DNA from: an uncultured Collinsella sp.
GTDB lineage: Bacteria > Actinomycetota > Coriobacteriia > Coriobacteriales > Coriobacteriaceae
Reading direction: 5' to 3'
DNA length: 6,802 nt
Assembly: GCA_900554455.1 (NCBI GenBank)
Contig: USHT01000064.1
Coordinates: 1-6,802 of the forward strand
Part shown: positions 1-4,797 of the stretch, one piece after another
Position numbering within the stretch: position 1 is the stretch's first letter
Layout: every line of letters begins with the position of its first letter
Made by a program: the position numbers and the translations under genes
Notes under the pieces: generated by a model
What the model was told of the DNA's origin: nothing
The model's database searches: none
What the model saw: only the letters and a program-made list of their open reading frames with translations

Positions 1-90
1 TATGATATGTTTGAAATCCATGCCGGCCGCAAGCCCGCCGCCCGCCTACGCGGGGCGACCTCGGGCTGCATGTTTGTGGGAATCAGCTAA
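1..90 (+). CDS. C-terminal fragment of an unidentified protein
   Basis: Frame 1 is open from the first base to a TAA at 88-90 and encodes 29 residues beginning YDMFEIHAGR and ending SGCMFVGIS. The start lies outside the window. I do not recognise the family from so short a tail, so no function is given. It reads in the same direction as the next gene, whose GTG start follows after 15 bp, so the two are probably co-transcribed. The coding assignment rests on the open frame, codon use like the neighbouring genes, and a stop placed just ahead of a ribosome binding site. Confidence 0.6.
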   Translation, partial: YDMFEIHAGRKPAARLRGATSGCMFVGIS

Positions 91-105
91 CCGAAAGGCT
101 TACAC

Positions 106-765
106 GTGAACGAAGAACCTCAAGTCCTCTACTGCGACGCCTGGCTCATGGCCATCGACAAGCCCGCCGGCATGATCGTCCACGGCGACGGCACCGGCGA
201 GCGCACGCTCACCGACTACGCCAGCGACCTGCTGCTGGCGATGGGCGACGGCTTTGCCGCGACCGACATGCAGCCGCTCAACCGCCTGGACCGCGACACC
301 ACCGGCGTGGTGCTGTTCTCGCTCGACAAGCAGACGCAGCCCGCCTTTGACCAGATGGTCATCGACCACGCTTTCGAGAAGCACTACCTGGCGCTCGCCG
401 AGGGCAAGATCGACTGGAACGAAAAGCTCATCGACAAGCCCATCGCCCGCGACCGGCACGACAGCCGCAAGATGCGCGTCGGCGCCAGCGGCAAGCCGTC
501 TCAGACGCGCGTGAAGGTGCTCAAGCGTCTTAAGAGCCGTCGTGGCCTGCCCACGCGCTCGTATATCGATGTCGAGCTGCTCACCGGCCGCAAGCACCAA
601 ATCCGTGTGCATCTGGCGAGCGAGCGTCATCCCCTGGTAGGCGACGACCTGTACGGAACGCCGCGTCCCTGCGGCCTGATGCTCCACGCCCACAGCGTGT
701 CCTTTACGCATCCCGTAACCGGCGAGCACATCCACATCGAAGCCCCCTGCCCCTGGGAGCCCTAA
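106..765 (+). CDS. RluA-family RNA pseudouridine synthase
   Basis: This 219-residue protein is an RNA pseudouridine synthase of the RluA/RsuA superfamily, which isomerises specific uridines in rRNA or tRNA. The active-site motif NRLDRDTTG spans residues 59-67, with Asp62 as the expected catalytic aspartate. The position that is often His in HRLD is Asn59 here. The second signature, TGRKHQIRVHL (160-170), followed by PLVGDDLYG (176-184), is typical of the RluA fold. No N-terminal S4 domain is present, so it is a compact single-domain form. The start is GTG at 106, preceded by GAAAGG at 93-98 with 7 nt spacing; no competing ATG fits as well. The target uridine cannot be told from sequence, so no gene symbol is assigned. 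It follows the upstream fragment by 15 bp and is probably in the same operon. Confidence 0.92.
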   Translation: MNEEPQVLYCDAWLMAIDKPAGMIVHGDGTGERTLTDYASDLLLAMGDGFAATDMQPLNRLDRDTTGVVLFSLDKQTQPAFDQMVIDHAFEKHYLALAEGKIDWNEKLIDKPIARDRHDSRKMRVGASGKPSQTRVKVLKRLKSRRGLPTRSYIDVELLTGRKHQIRVHLASERHPLVGDDLYGTPRPCGLMLHAHSVSFTHPVTGEHIHIEAPCPWEP

Positions 766-768
766 AGT

Positions 769-794
769 CTGTCGAAAATGGACAGGTTTATTTT
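769..794 (+). terminator. weak candidate terminator after the RluA-family gene
   Basis: CTGTC (769-773) pairs with GACAG (781-785) around a 7-nt loop and is followed by GTTTATTTTGG. This has the shape of a weak intrinsic terminator, with only five base pairs and an interrupted T tract, four bases after the stop codon. The stronger structure at 812-867 may do the real work. Confidence 0.35.
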
Positions 795-811
795 GGCAGG
801 TTTTATCTGGA

Positions 812-867
812 CAAACGTCAAAACCACCACATAGGTTCCTACCCCTTCGCGGTGGTTTTGGCGTTTG
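812..867. terminator. long stem-loop, probable bidirectional terminator
   Basis: The arm at 812-828 pairs with 851-867 over 17 positions, 16 Watson-Crick and one G-T, around a 22-nt loop. The inner core ACCACC/GGTGGT is followed by TTTTGGCGTTT on the + strand and by TTTTGACGTTT on the - strand, so it could stop transcripts from both sides. It lies between two convergent genes ending at 765 and 882, which fits that role. The loop contains the small palindrome TAGG-TT-CCTA (832-841). The T tracts are part of the stem and interrupted, so efficiency is uncertain. Confidence 0.6.
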
Positions 868-881
868 CCCGTCCCCTGCTG

Positions 882-1643
882 TTAGACCGTGATGACGTTG
901 TCCATCGACTGGTACTTGGCGGGCACCTCGCCCGCGGTGATAACCGTTGCGTCGCGGAAGTCCGCGAATTTTACGGGAGCCACCATGCCAAACTTACTGG
1001 CGTCCGAGATTACGAAGCGTTTGGCGGTATGGCGCATCGAGATACGTTTGACCTGCGCTTCCTCGATATCGGGCGTCGTAAAGCCCTGCTCGGCGGCAAT
1101 GCGGCGCACGTCGCGCTCTTTGTCCAGGCCTGCCAGCGGAAAGATTGTGCGTGCCAAGCGCTCCTGCGTAAGCGAATACAAAAAGTAGCTTTGGTCCTTC
1201 TTTGGGTCCTCGCCACGGTGCAGCTGCCAGGTGCCGTCGGACGCCTGGCTCGTTTTGGCGTAGTGACCTGTGGCGATGTGGTCGCAGCCCATATCGAGTG
1301 CCGCATCGAGCAGCGCGCCAAACTTAATATGGCGGTTGCAGATGATGCACGGATTGGGCGTCAGCCCCTCCTGGTAGGCGTTAACAAAGCGCTCGATTAC
1401 GTTGCGGTCGAAGGTCTGCTGCAGGTCGAGCACATGGTGAGGTATCCCCAGGCGCTCGGCGACGGCCTTTGCATCGGCGATGTCGCGGTCGACCTTACTC
1501 ATGCCCGTGACGGGATCGGGCGCGGGGCAGGTGAGGCGCATGGTGGCGCCGACGCATTCGTAGCCCTGGCTTTTGAGCAGGTACGCGGTCACGCTGGAAT
1601 CGACGCCGCCGCTCATGGCGACGAGCACGCGCTTGTTGTGCAT
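882..1643 (-). CDS. mnmA: Chimera: MnmA N-terminal PP-loop domain fused in frame to DeoR-family C-terminus
   Basis: Residues 1 to about 187 match the N-terminal half of tRNA-specific 2-thiouridylase MnmA, which makes 2-thiouridine at tRNA position 34. The PP-loop SGGVDSS (11-17), [14 protein letters not shown] (95-108), ATGHYA (124-129) and KDQSYFL (149-155) are all intact. MnmA is normally about 350-390 residues; this product is 253. The expected segment after residue 187, with the second catalytic cysteine in a CFI-type motif and the C-terminal beta-barrel, is absent. Instead residues about 188-253 ([29 protein letters not shown], then a [12 protein letters not shown] segment) read like the end of a DeoR/GlpR-family sugar-sensing repressor, which lacks its HTH and most of its effector domain here. 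The start is ATG at 1641-1643, with AAGGAG at 1653-1658 and 9 nt spacing. Thiolase activity is unlikely, so the gene may be a pseudogene or a novel fusion. The family assignment of the first part is firm; that of the tail is by motif recall only. Confidence 0.82.
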   Translation of the reverse strand: MHNKRVLVAMSGGVDSSVTAYLLKSQGYECVGATMRLTCPAPDPVTGMSKVDRDIADAKAVAERLGIPHHVLDLQQTFDRNVIERFVNAYQEGLTPNPCIICNRHIKFGALLDAALDMGCDHIATGHYAKTSQASDGTWQLHRGEDPKKDQSYFLYSLTQERLARTIFPLAGLDKERDVRRIAAEQGFTTPDIEEAQVKRISMRHTAKRFVISDASKFGMVAPVKFADFRDATVITAGEVPAKYQSMDNVITV

Positions 1644-1672
1644 GGGGAGGTTCTCCTTGGTGGCATGTGGCC

Positions 1673-1711
1673 AAAAAAGAAAAGCGGCGCGGGAGGCTGG
1701 TTCCGCGCCGC
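1673..1711 (-). terminator. intrinsic terminator of cysK, within the mnmA leader
   Basis: On the - strand GCGGCGCGG (1711-1703) pairs perfectly with CCGCGCCGC (1692-1684) around a 10-nt loop, followed by the T-rich tail TTTTCTTTTTT (1683-1673). This is a textbook intrinsic terminator for cysK, whose stop codon lies about 115 nt upstream. It ends only about 15 nt before the mnmA ribosome binding site. Confidence 0.88.
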
Positions 1712-1715
1712 AGAC

Positions 1716-1724
1716 ATTGTAGCA
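1716..1724 (-). promoter_or_regulatory. extended -10 promoter element for mnmA
   Basis: On the - strand TGCTACAAT is a good extended -10 element (TGn plus TACAAT), with no convincing -35 box at 16-18 nt. The predicted transcription start is near 1709, inside the first arm of the terminator hairpin. The same TGCTACA pattern occurs ahead of yerC (4164-4172), which supports it as a promoter style of this genome. Confidence 0.5.
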
Positions 1725-1824
1725 AGTTCGGACGTCTCGTGGGACACCCTAATGAGATGGGCTCAGACAGCCAGAAGAGAGGGGAGGCCGGCATGCCTTG
1801 GGCCTATCGACAAGTGACGGGCCC

Positions 1825-2763
1825 TTAGTCCTGGAAGAGCGCCGTGGACAGGTAACGCTCGCCGGTGTCGGCGAGCAGCGCCACAATGGTCTTACCCTCG
1901 TTCTCGGGGCGCTTGGCCAGCTGCAGCGCGGCCCACACGGCGGCGCCGGACGAAATGCCCACGAGCACGCCCTCCTTGTGGCCCACGGCGCGGCCGGTCG
2001 CAAAGGCGTCGTCGTTCTCGACGGGGATGATCTCGTCATAGACCTGGGTGTCGAGGACGTCGGGCACAAAGCCGGCGCCGATACCCTGGATCTTGTGCGG
2101 GCCGGCTTGGCCCTTGGAGAGCACCGGGGAAGTGGCGGGCTCGACGGCGACGACCTGAATCTCGGGGTTCTGCTCCTTGAGGAACTCACCCACGCCGGTC
2201 ACGGTGCCGCCGGTTCCAACGCCGGCGACGAAGATGTCGACCTCGCCGTCGGTGTCATCCCAGATTTCGGGGCCGGTCGTGGCCTTGTGGATGGCGGGGT
2301 TGGCGGGGTTCACAAACTGGCCGGCGATGATGCTGTTTGGCGTCTCCTTCTGCAGTTCCTCGGCCTTGGCGATGGCGCCCTTCATGCCCTTGGAACCGTC
2401 GGTGAGCACGAGCTGTGCGCCATATGCCTGCATAAGCTTGCGGCGCTCCACGGACATGGTCTCGGGCATGGTGATGATCACCTTGTAGCCGCGGGCAGCC
2501 GCCACCGAGGCGATGCCGACGCCGGTGTTGCCGCTCGTGGGCTCGATGATGGTGTAGTCGCCACCGCGCACGAGCTTGCCGGCCTTCTCGGCCTCGTCGA
2601 TCATGTTCTTGGCGACGCGGTCTTTGACGGAGCCGGCGGGGTTGAAGTATTCCAGCTTGACGAGCACGCGGGCCTTGAGGTCCTCATCGGCCTCAAAGTG
2701 AGTGAGCTCCAGAAGCGGAGTGTGGCCGATAAGCTGATCGATGGACGTGTAAACGTTGCTCAT
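1825..2763 (-). CDS. cysK: Cysteine synthase A (O-acetylserine sulfhydrylase)
   Basis: This 312-residue cytosolic PLP enzyme converts O-acetylserine and sulfide to cysteine, the last step of cysteine biosynthesis. It has normal family length and all key motifs: the PLP-binding lysine in NPAGSVKDR (Lys47), the substrate loop TSGNTG (76-81), the phosphate-binding GTGGT (183-187), QGIGAGF (226-232) and GISSGAA (269-275). The start is ATG at 2761-2763 with GGAGG at 2770-2774 and 6 nt spacing. Transcription probably starts near 2864, giving a leader of about 100 nt, and ends at the 1673-1711 terminator. It is divergent from an Rrf2-family regulator, which is likely to control it. In Bacillus, CysK itself partners with the Rrf2 protein CymR; whether that holds here is inference. 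A CysM-type paralogue is less likely given the overall match to CysK. Confidence 0.96.
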   Translation of the reverse strand: MSNVYTSIDQLIGHTPLLELTHFEADEDLKARVLVKLEYFNPAGSVKDRVAKNMIDEAEKAGKLVRGGDYTIIEPTSGNTGVGIASVAAARGYKVIITMPETMSVERRKLMQAYGAQLVLTDGSKGMKGAIAKAEELQKETPNSIIAGQFVNPANPAIHKATTGPEIWDDTDGEVDIFVAGVGTGGTVTGVGEFLKEQNPEIQVVAVEPATSPVLSKGQAGPHKIQGIGAGFVPDVLDTQVYDEIIPVENDDAFATGRAVGHKEGVLVGISSGAAVWAALQLAKRPENEGKTIVALLADTGERYLSTALFQD

Positions 2764-2870
2764 GGTGAACCTCCAAAGTGTTCAAATGACTGGATACCGT
2801 GTGGTTTTACGGTGTGTGTAGCAGCGAAACCCACAAACCGTATAGGTTGTTCGTTTTGCTGTTGGCAAGC

Positions 2871-2899
2871 ATAGTAGACACTAAAGCCTAGTAACGCAA
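2871..2899 (-). promoter_or_regulatory. cysK promoter
   Basis: On the - strand a -35 box TTGCGT (2899-2894) and a -10 box TACTAT (2876-2871) are separated by exactly 17 nt. The predicted start near 2864 leaves a leader of about 100 nt before the cysK ATG. The -35 box lies between the inverted half-sites at 2887-2903. Confidence 0.6.
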
Positions 2900-2903
2900 T
2901 AGG
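2887..2903. promoter_or_regulatory. candidate operator CCTA-N9-TAGG over the cysK -35 box
   Basis: CCTA (2887-2890) and TAGG (2900-2903) form an inverted pair separated by nine bases that contain the cysK -35 box. A dimeric repressor bound here would block RNA polymerase. The half-sites are only 4 bp, so chance is a real alternative. The divergent Rrf2 regulator is the obvious candidate binder, by position only. Confidence 0.25.
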
Positions 2904-2952
2904 AAATAGAAGATTATTACGAGTCGATTAACCATCTTGACCGGAACGGGTA

Positions 2953-2985
2953 TTTTCAAAACCAATATTTCGGCTAGAATTTCTA
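2953..2985 (+). promoter_or_regulatory. rrf2-family gene promoter with overlapping palindrome
   Basis: TAGAAT (2975-2980) is a good -10 box; TTTTCA (2953-2958) is a poor -35 box at 16 nt. The -10 box forms the left part of the odd-length palindrome TAGAA-T-TTCTA (2975-2985). A site of this kind placed on the -10 box suggests autorepression by the encoded Rrf2 protein. The ribosome binding site GAAAGG is at 3000-3005. Confidence 0.45.
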
Positions 2986-3016
2986 CGGACTAAATGACCG
3001 AAAGGCAGCACTATAC

Positions 3017-3445
3017 ATGTTGGTTTCTACTAAGGGCAGATATGCCCTGCGCGTTATGGTCGATCTGGCCGAGCACCAGGCGGCCGGTCGCATCCCGCTC
3101 AAAGAGATCGCGGCGCGACAGGGGATTTCCGAGAAATATCTCGAGAACATCTTGGCTACGCTCGTGCGCGCCAACATGCTCTCGGGCATGCGCGGCAAGG
3201 GCGGCGGCTACGTGCTTACGCGCCCGCTCGAGCAGTATACGGTGGGCGAGATCCTGCGCCTGACCGAGGGCAGCTTGGCGCCGGTCGCATGCCTGGACGG
3301 CGACTGCAAGGGCTGTTCGCGTTCGGACGAGTGCCCCACGCTCGACGTGTGGAAGAACCTGGACAAGCTCATCAACGACTACCTCGACGGTGTGACGCTC
3401 GATCAACTTGTCGCTCCCAACCATGGCTACGACTACGTCATCTAA
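3017..3445 (+). CDS. Rrf2-family transcriptional regulator with cysteine cluster
   Basis: This 142-residue protein has the Rrf2-family layout: an N-terminal winged helix (MLVSTKGRYALRVM at the start, IPLKEIAARQGIS then YLENIL around 26-46, and the wing RGKGGGYVLTRP at 59-70), followed by a dimerisation helix. Cysteines 92, 97, 100 and 106 lie in the loop where IscR (Cys92, 98, 104) binds its [2Fe-2S] cluster, though the spacing here is C-x4-C-x2-C-x5-C. Relatives include IscR, NsrR and the cysteine regulator CymR. Position opposite cysK favours a CymR-like role in cysteine or sulfur metabolism, possibly sensing redox state or Fe-S supply; this is inference. The ATG at 3017 has GAAAGG upstream with 11 nt spacing, and the protein begins at the conserved family N-terminus. 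Transcription ends at the 3514-3546 hairpin. Confidence 0.93.
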   Translation: MLVSTKGRYALRVMVDLAEHQAAGRIPLKEIAARQGISEKYLENILATLVRANMLSGMRGKGGGYVLTRPLEQYTVGEILRLTEGSLAPVACLDGDCKGCSRSDECPTLDVWKNLDKLINDYLDGVTLDQLVAPNHGYDYVI

Positions 3446-3507
3446 CCCACACCTGCATTTGGGGACGGGGTGGAAATGGTAGATTTTCTCGCCCTTTGAG
3501 ACTTGGC

Positions 3508-3551
3508 AAATAAGAAGGCCGCCCATTTTTGCGATGGGCGGCCTTCGTTTT
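3508..3551. terminator. strong bidirectional intrinsic terminator
   Basis: GAAGGCCGCCCAT (3514-3526) pairs perfectly over 13 bp with 3534-3546 around a 7-nt loop. On the + strand it is followed by GTTTTG; on the - strand by TTATTTG. It sits between the convergent Rrf2-family gene (ending 3445) and YvlD-family gene (ending 3587) and should serve both. Confidence 0.88.
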
Positions 3552-3586
3552 GGGCTGTTGAGACGGACACGGCCGGAATGGCCGTT

Positions 3587-3952
3587 TTAGTCCTCGGCGA
3601 TGCTGTCGAGGATGCTGCGCGTGATGGACACCAGGATGCTGCCCATAAAGGCCGATCCAAAGCCGGCAATGGAGATACCAGCGCCCAACAGATTGACCGA
3701 CAGGTAGCTGGCCAGCTCGAGCATAAAGCTGTTGACTACGAGCTGAAAAATACCAAGCGTAATAATAGTGAGCGGCAGTGAGATGACCGTCAGGAACGGC
3801 TTGACGAGCGAATCGACGATGTTGAGGAACAGTCCCACAAAGGCGAAACAGACCCAGGCCTCGGCAAAACCGAAGGGTTGGATGCCGGGGACGAGGAACG
3901 TGGCGATCGCGATGGCGATCGAGGTGAAGAGCCAGTTAAGCATAAAGCGCAT
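3587..3952 (-). CDS. YvlD / phage-holin-4-2 family small membrane protein
   Basis: This 121-residue protein is almost entirely hydrophobic, with about four membrane segments near residues 5-24, 32-49, 53-78 and 88-112. The central stretch VKPFLTVISLPLTIITLG (50-67), followed by a conserved-type VNSFML, is the hallmark of the YvlD family (Pfam Phage_holin_4_2). Despite the name, members are usually chromosomal inner-membrane proteins of unknown function, in some Bacilli linked to envelope stress; nothing nearby suggests a phage. The start is ATG at 3950-3952 with AAAGGA at 3962-3967 and 9 nt spacing. The gene appears to be a single transcription unit ending at the shared terminator at 3514-3546. 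No clear promoter was found upstream. Confidence 0.88.
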   Translation of the reverse strand: MRFMLNWLFTSIAIAIATFLVPGIQPFGFAEAWVCFAFVGLFLNIVDSLVKPFLTVISLPLTIITLGIFQLVVNSFMLELASYLSVNLLGAGISIAGFGSAFMGSILVSITRSILDSIAED

Positions 3953-4141
3953 GGTAGGGGGTCCTTTCTTGCGCGGGGAGAGTTAGTGACGCGTGAAGCA
4001 GCTTGCCGTGGCGACTTGGACGGCTGCGCGAACGCGGGGCCTTGCCTGGATGCCCATTGTCGCAAATATTCGTGGAGCTTACGTGCGCATTCGATTTCAA
4101 AACGGCGTTCGTCCTGAAAAACGCGCCGCTGACAGAGAGTC

Positions 4142-4172
4142 TTGTCGCTTTAGTTTGGTGGTGTGCTACACT
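4142..4172 (+). promoter_or_regulatory. yerC promoter, extended -10 type
   Basis: TGCTACACT (4164-4172) is an extended -10 element. TTGTCG (4142-4147) could act as a -35 box but is 19 nt away, longer than ideal. The predicted start is near 4179, leaving a leader of about 100 nt before the ATG of yerC. Confidence 0.5.
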
Positions 4173-4177
4173 GCTAC

Positions 4178-4230
4178 GGGCAAAAGCCACAGGCGTTGCC
4201 CTATTGCATAGAACGGGCGAACGATGCCCG
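4178..4230 (+). promoter_or_regulatory. structured 5' leader of yerC: two hairpins
   Basis: GGGCAA (4178-4183) pairs with TTGCCC (4196-4201), with an inner GCC/GGC stem (4186-4188 with 4192-4194), so the transcript would begin with a hairpin. A second stem, CGGGC (4214-4218) with GCCCG (4226-4230), has a 7-nt loop. No T tract follows, so these are not terminators. They may affect mRNA stability or translation. No known riboswitch class was recognised. Confidence 0.35.
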
Positions 4231-4277
4231 ATGTCAGTATCAACTTCGATGCCTTTTGGCGGGTTTGGCGGTGATCG

Positions 4278-4577
4278 ATGAATATCGAGAACATGTTTGA
4301 CAAGCCTGATGTCAAGCAGCTGGTCCACGCATTTAGCCTTTTGGACGACGAGAAGGATATCCAAGCGTTTTTGACCGATATCTGCACGCCGCGCGAGATT
4401 TGCGACCTTTCTCAGCGTTTGCAGGTTGCGCGCTATTTGGACGAGGGCGAGCCTTATGTTGAGGTTCAGGCCCGTACCGGCGCTTCGTCCACCACGGTGA
4501 GCCGCGTTTCAAAGGCGCTGAACGGCGAGTACGGTGGCTACCGCAAGATCCTCATTAAGTTGGAGGATGGCGAGTAG
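4278..4577 (+). CDS. yerC: YerC/YecD-family TrpR-like DNA-binding protein
   Basis: This 99-residue protein belongs to the TrpR-related YerC/YecD family of small all-helical DNA-binding proteins. The segment LTDICTPREICDLSQRLQVA (32-51) and the helix-turn-helix around 59-81 (EVQARTGASSTTVSRVSKAL at 62-81) match the Trp-repressor fold. The true ligand and regulon of YerC proteins are not established, and there is no trp gene nearby, so tryptophan control should not be assumed. The length is normal for the family. The ATG at 4278 is preceded by GGCGGTGATC (4267-4276), an extended match to the anti-Shine-Dalgarno end of 16S rRNA with one mismatch, which fixes the start. It is monocistronic, with its own promoter and terminator. 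Confidence 0.9.
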   Translation: MNIENMFDKPDVKQLVHAFSLLDDEKDIQAFLTDICTPREICDLSQRLQVARYLDEGEPYVEVQARTGASSTTVSRVSKALNGEYGGYRKILIKLEDGE

Positions 4578-4603
4578 GCCAGCGACAACATTGAATTACG
4601 AAG

Positions 4604-4629
4604 AACCGTCCCTCCGGGGGCGGTTTTTT
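4604..4629 (+). terminator. yerC intrinsic terminator with UCCG tetraloop
   Basis: AACCGTCCC (4604-4612) pairs with GGGGCGGTT (4617-4625), one pair being G-T, around the loop TCCG, which is of the stable UNCG tetraloop type. A run of six T (4624-4629) follows. It lies 27 nt after the yerC stop codon. Confidence 0.9.
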
Positions 4630-4715
4630 GATCCCTTGGGGACGGAGGAAAACGAATCACCGGGTTAGACTGACCCCCTCTGTGATCCATTTTCCTCCGT
4701 CCTCAAGGGATCAAA
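4627..4715. repeat. 89-bp near-perfect palindrome (candidate dispersed intergenic repeat)
   Basis: The arm 4627-4652 pairs with 4690-4715 over 26 positions with a single G-T pair. The 37-nt centre folds further: ATCAC (4656-4660) with GTGAT (4682-4686), and GGGTT (4662-4666) with GACCC (4672-4676, one G-T pair). The left arm starts in the T tract of the yerC terminator. The string GGGGACGG in the arm also occurs at 3461-3468 in another intergenic region. The structure is much longer than a terminator needs and resembles a REP- or MITE-like element. Whether it is repeated in the genome cannot be seen here. Confidence 0.65.
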
Positions 4716-4739
4716 TCTGTTGGCGTGGGGCAAATCTGT
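4712..4739 (+). repeat. direct repeat of CAAATCTGT, 19-bp spacing
   Basis: CAAATCTGT occurs at 4712-4720 and again at 4731-4739, just ahead of the AddB-like gene. A spacing close to two helical turns would suit a protein binding both copies on one DNA face. The first copy overlaps the end of the palindrome by four bases. Confidence 0.4.
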
Positions 4740-4797
4740 CCGCTTGGGCGGGTAGGATGGATGCATTGATTATTGCGAACAGTTTGAGCGGAGGACC

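Larger units (their letters stand above)
3953..4277. other. divergent intergenic region between the yvlD-like gene and yerC
   Basis: This 325-bp stretch contains no convincing gene; small open frames on both strands lack ribosome binding sites and family features. The left end carries the yvlD-like ribosome binding site (3962-3967). The right end carries the yerC promoter (4142-4172) and leader hairpins (4178-4230). Between about 3970 and 4140 I see no recognisable feature apart from an imperfect hairpin, CGGCGTT (4103-4109) against a bulged AACGCGCCG (4120-4128). The promoter of the yvlD-like gene must lie in this stretch but could not be placed. Confidence 0.6.

Noticed and set aside
882..1090. 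Frameshift as the reason for the missing MnmA C-terminus
   Set aside because: The other - strand frames in this interval do not show the expected MnmA sequence (DSQ then CFI, or the beta-barrel end), and the actual frame gives a coherent DeoR-like ending. Replacement fits better than a frameshift.
852..1817. Long + strand open frame opposite the mnmA chimera
   Set aside because: It is antisense to a gene with clear PP-loop motifs, has no ribosome binding site and runs through a terminator and an intergenic region. Such frames are common opposite GC-rich genes.
1798..2874. 358-codon + strand open frame opposite cysK
   Set aside because: The - strand frame is an unmistakable full-length cysteine synthase. 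The + strand product is a low-complexity Gly/Ala/Leu/Asp-rich mirror of it and extends over the cysK promoter.
2937..2942. TTGACC as -35 box of the Rrf2-family gene
   Set aside because: It is 32 nt from the TAGAAT -10 box, and no acceptable -10 box lies at 16-18 nt from it.
3587..3952. Prophage holin, suggested by the Pfam name of the family
   Set aside because: No lysin, tail or other phage gene is nearby, and YvlD-type proteins are ordinary chromosomal membrane proteins.
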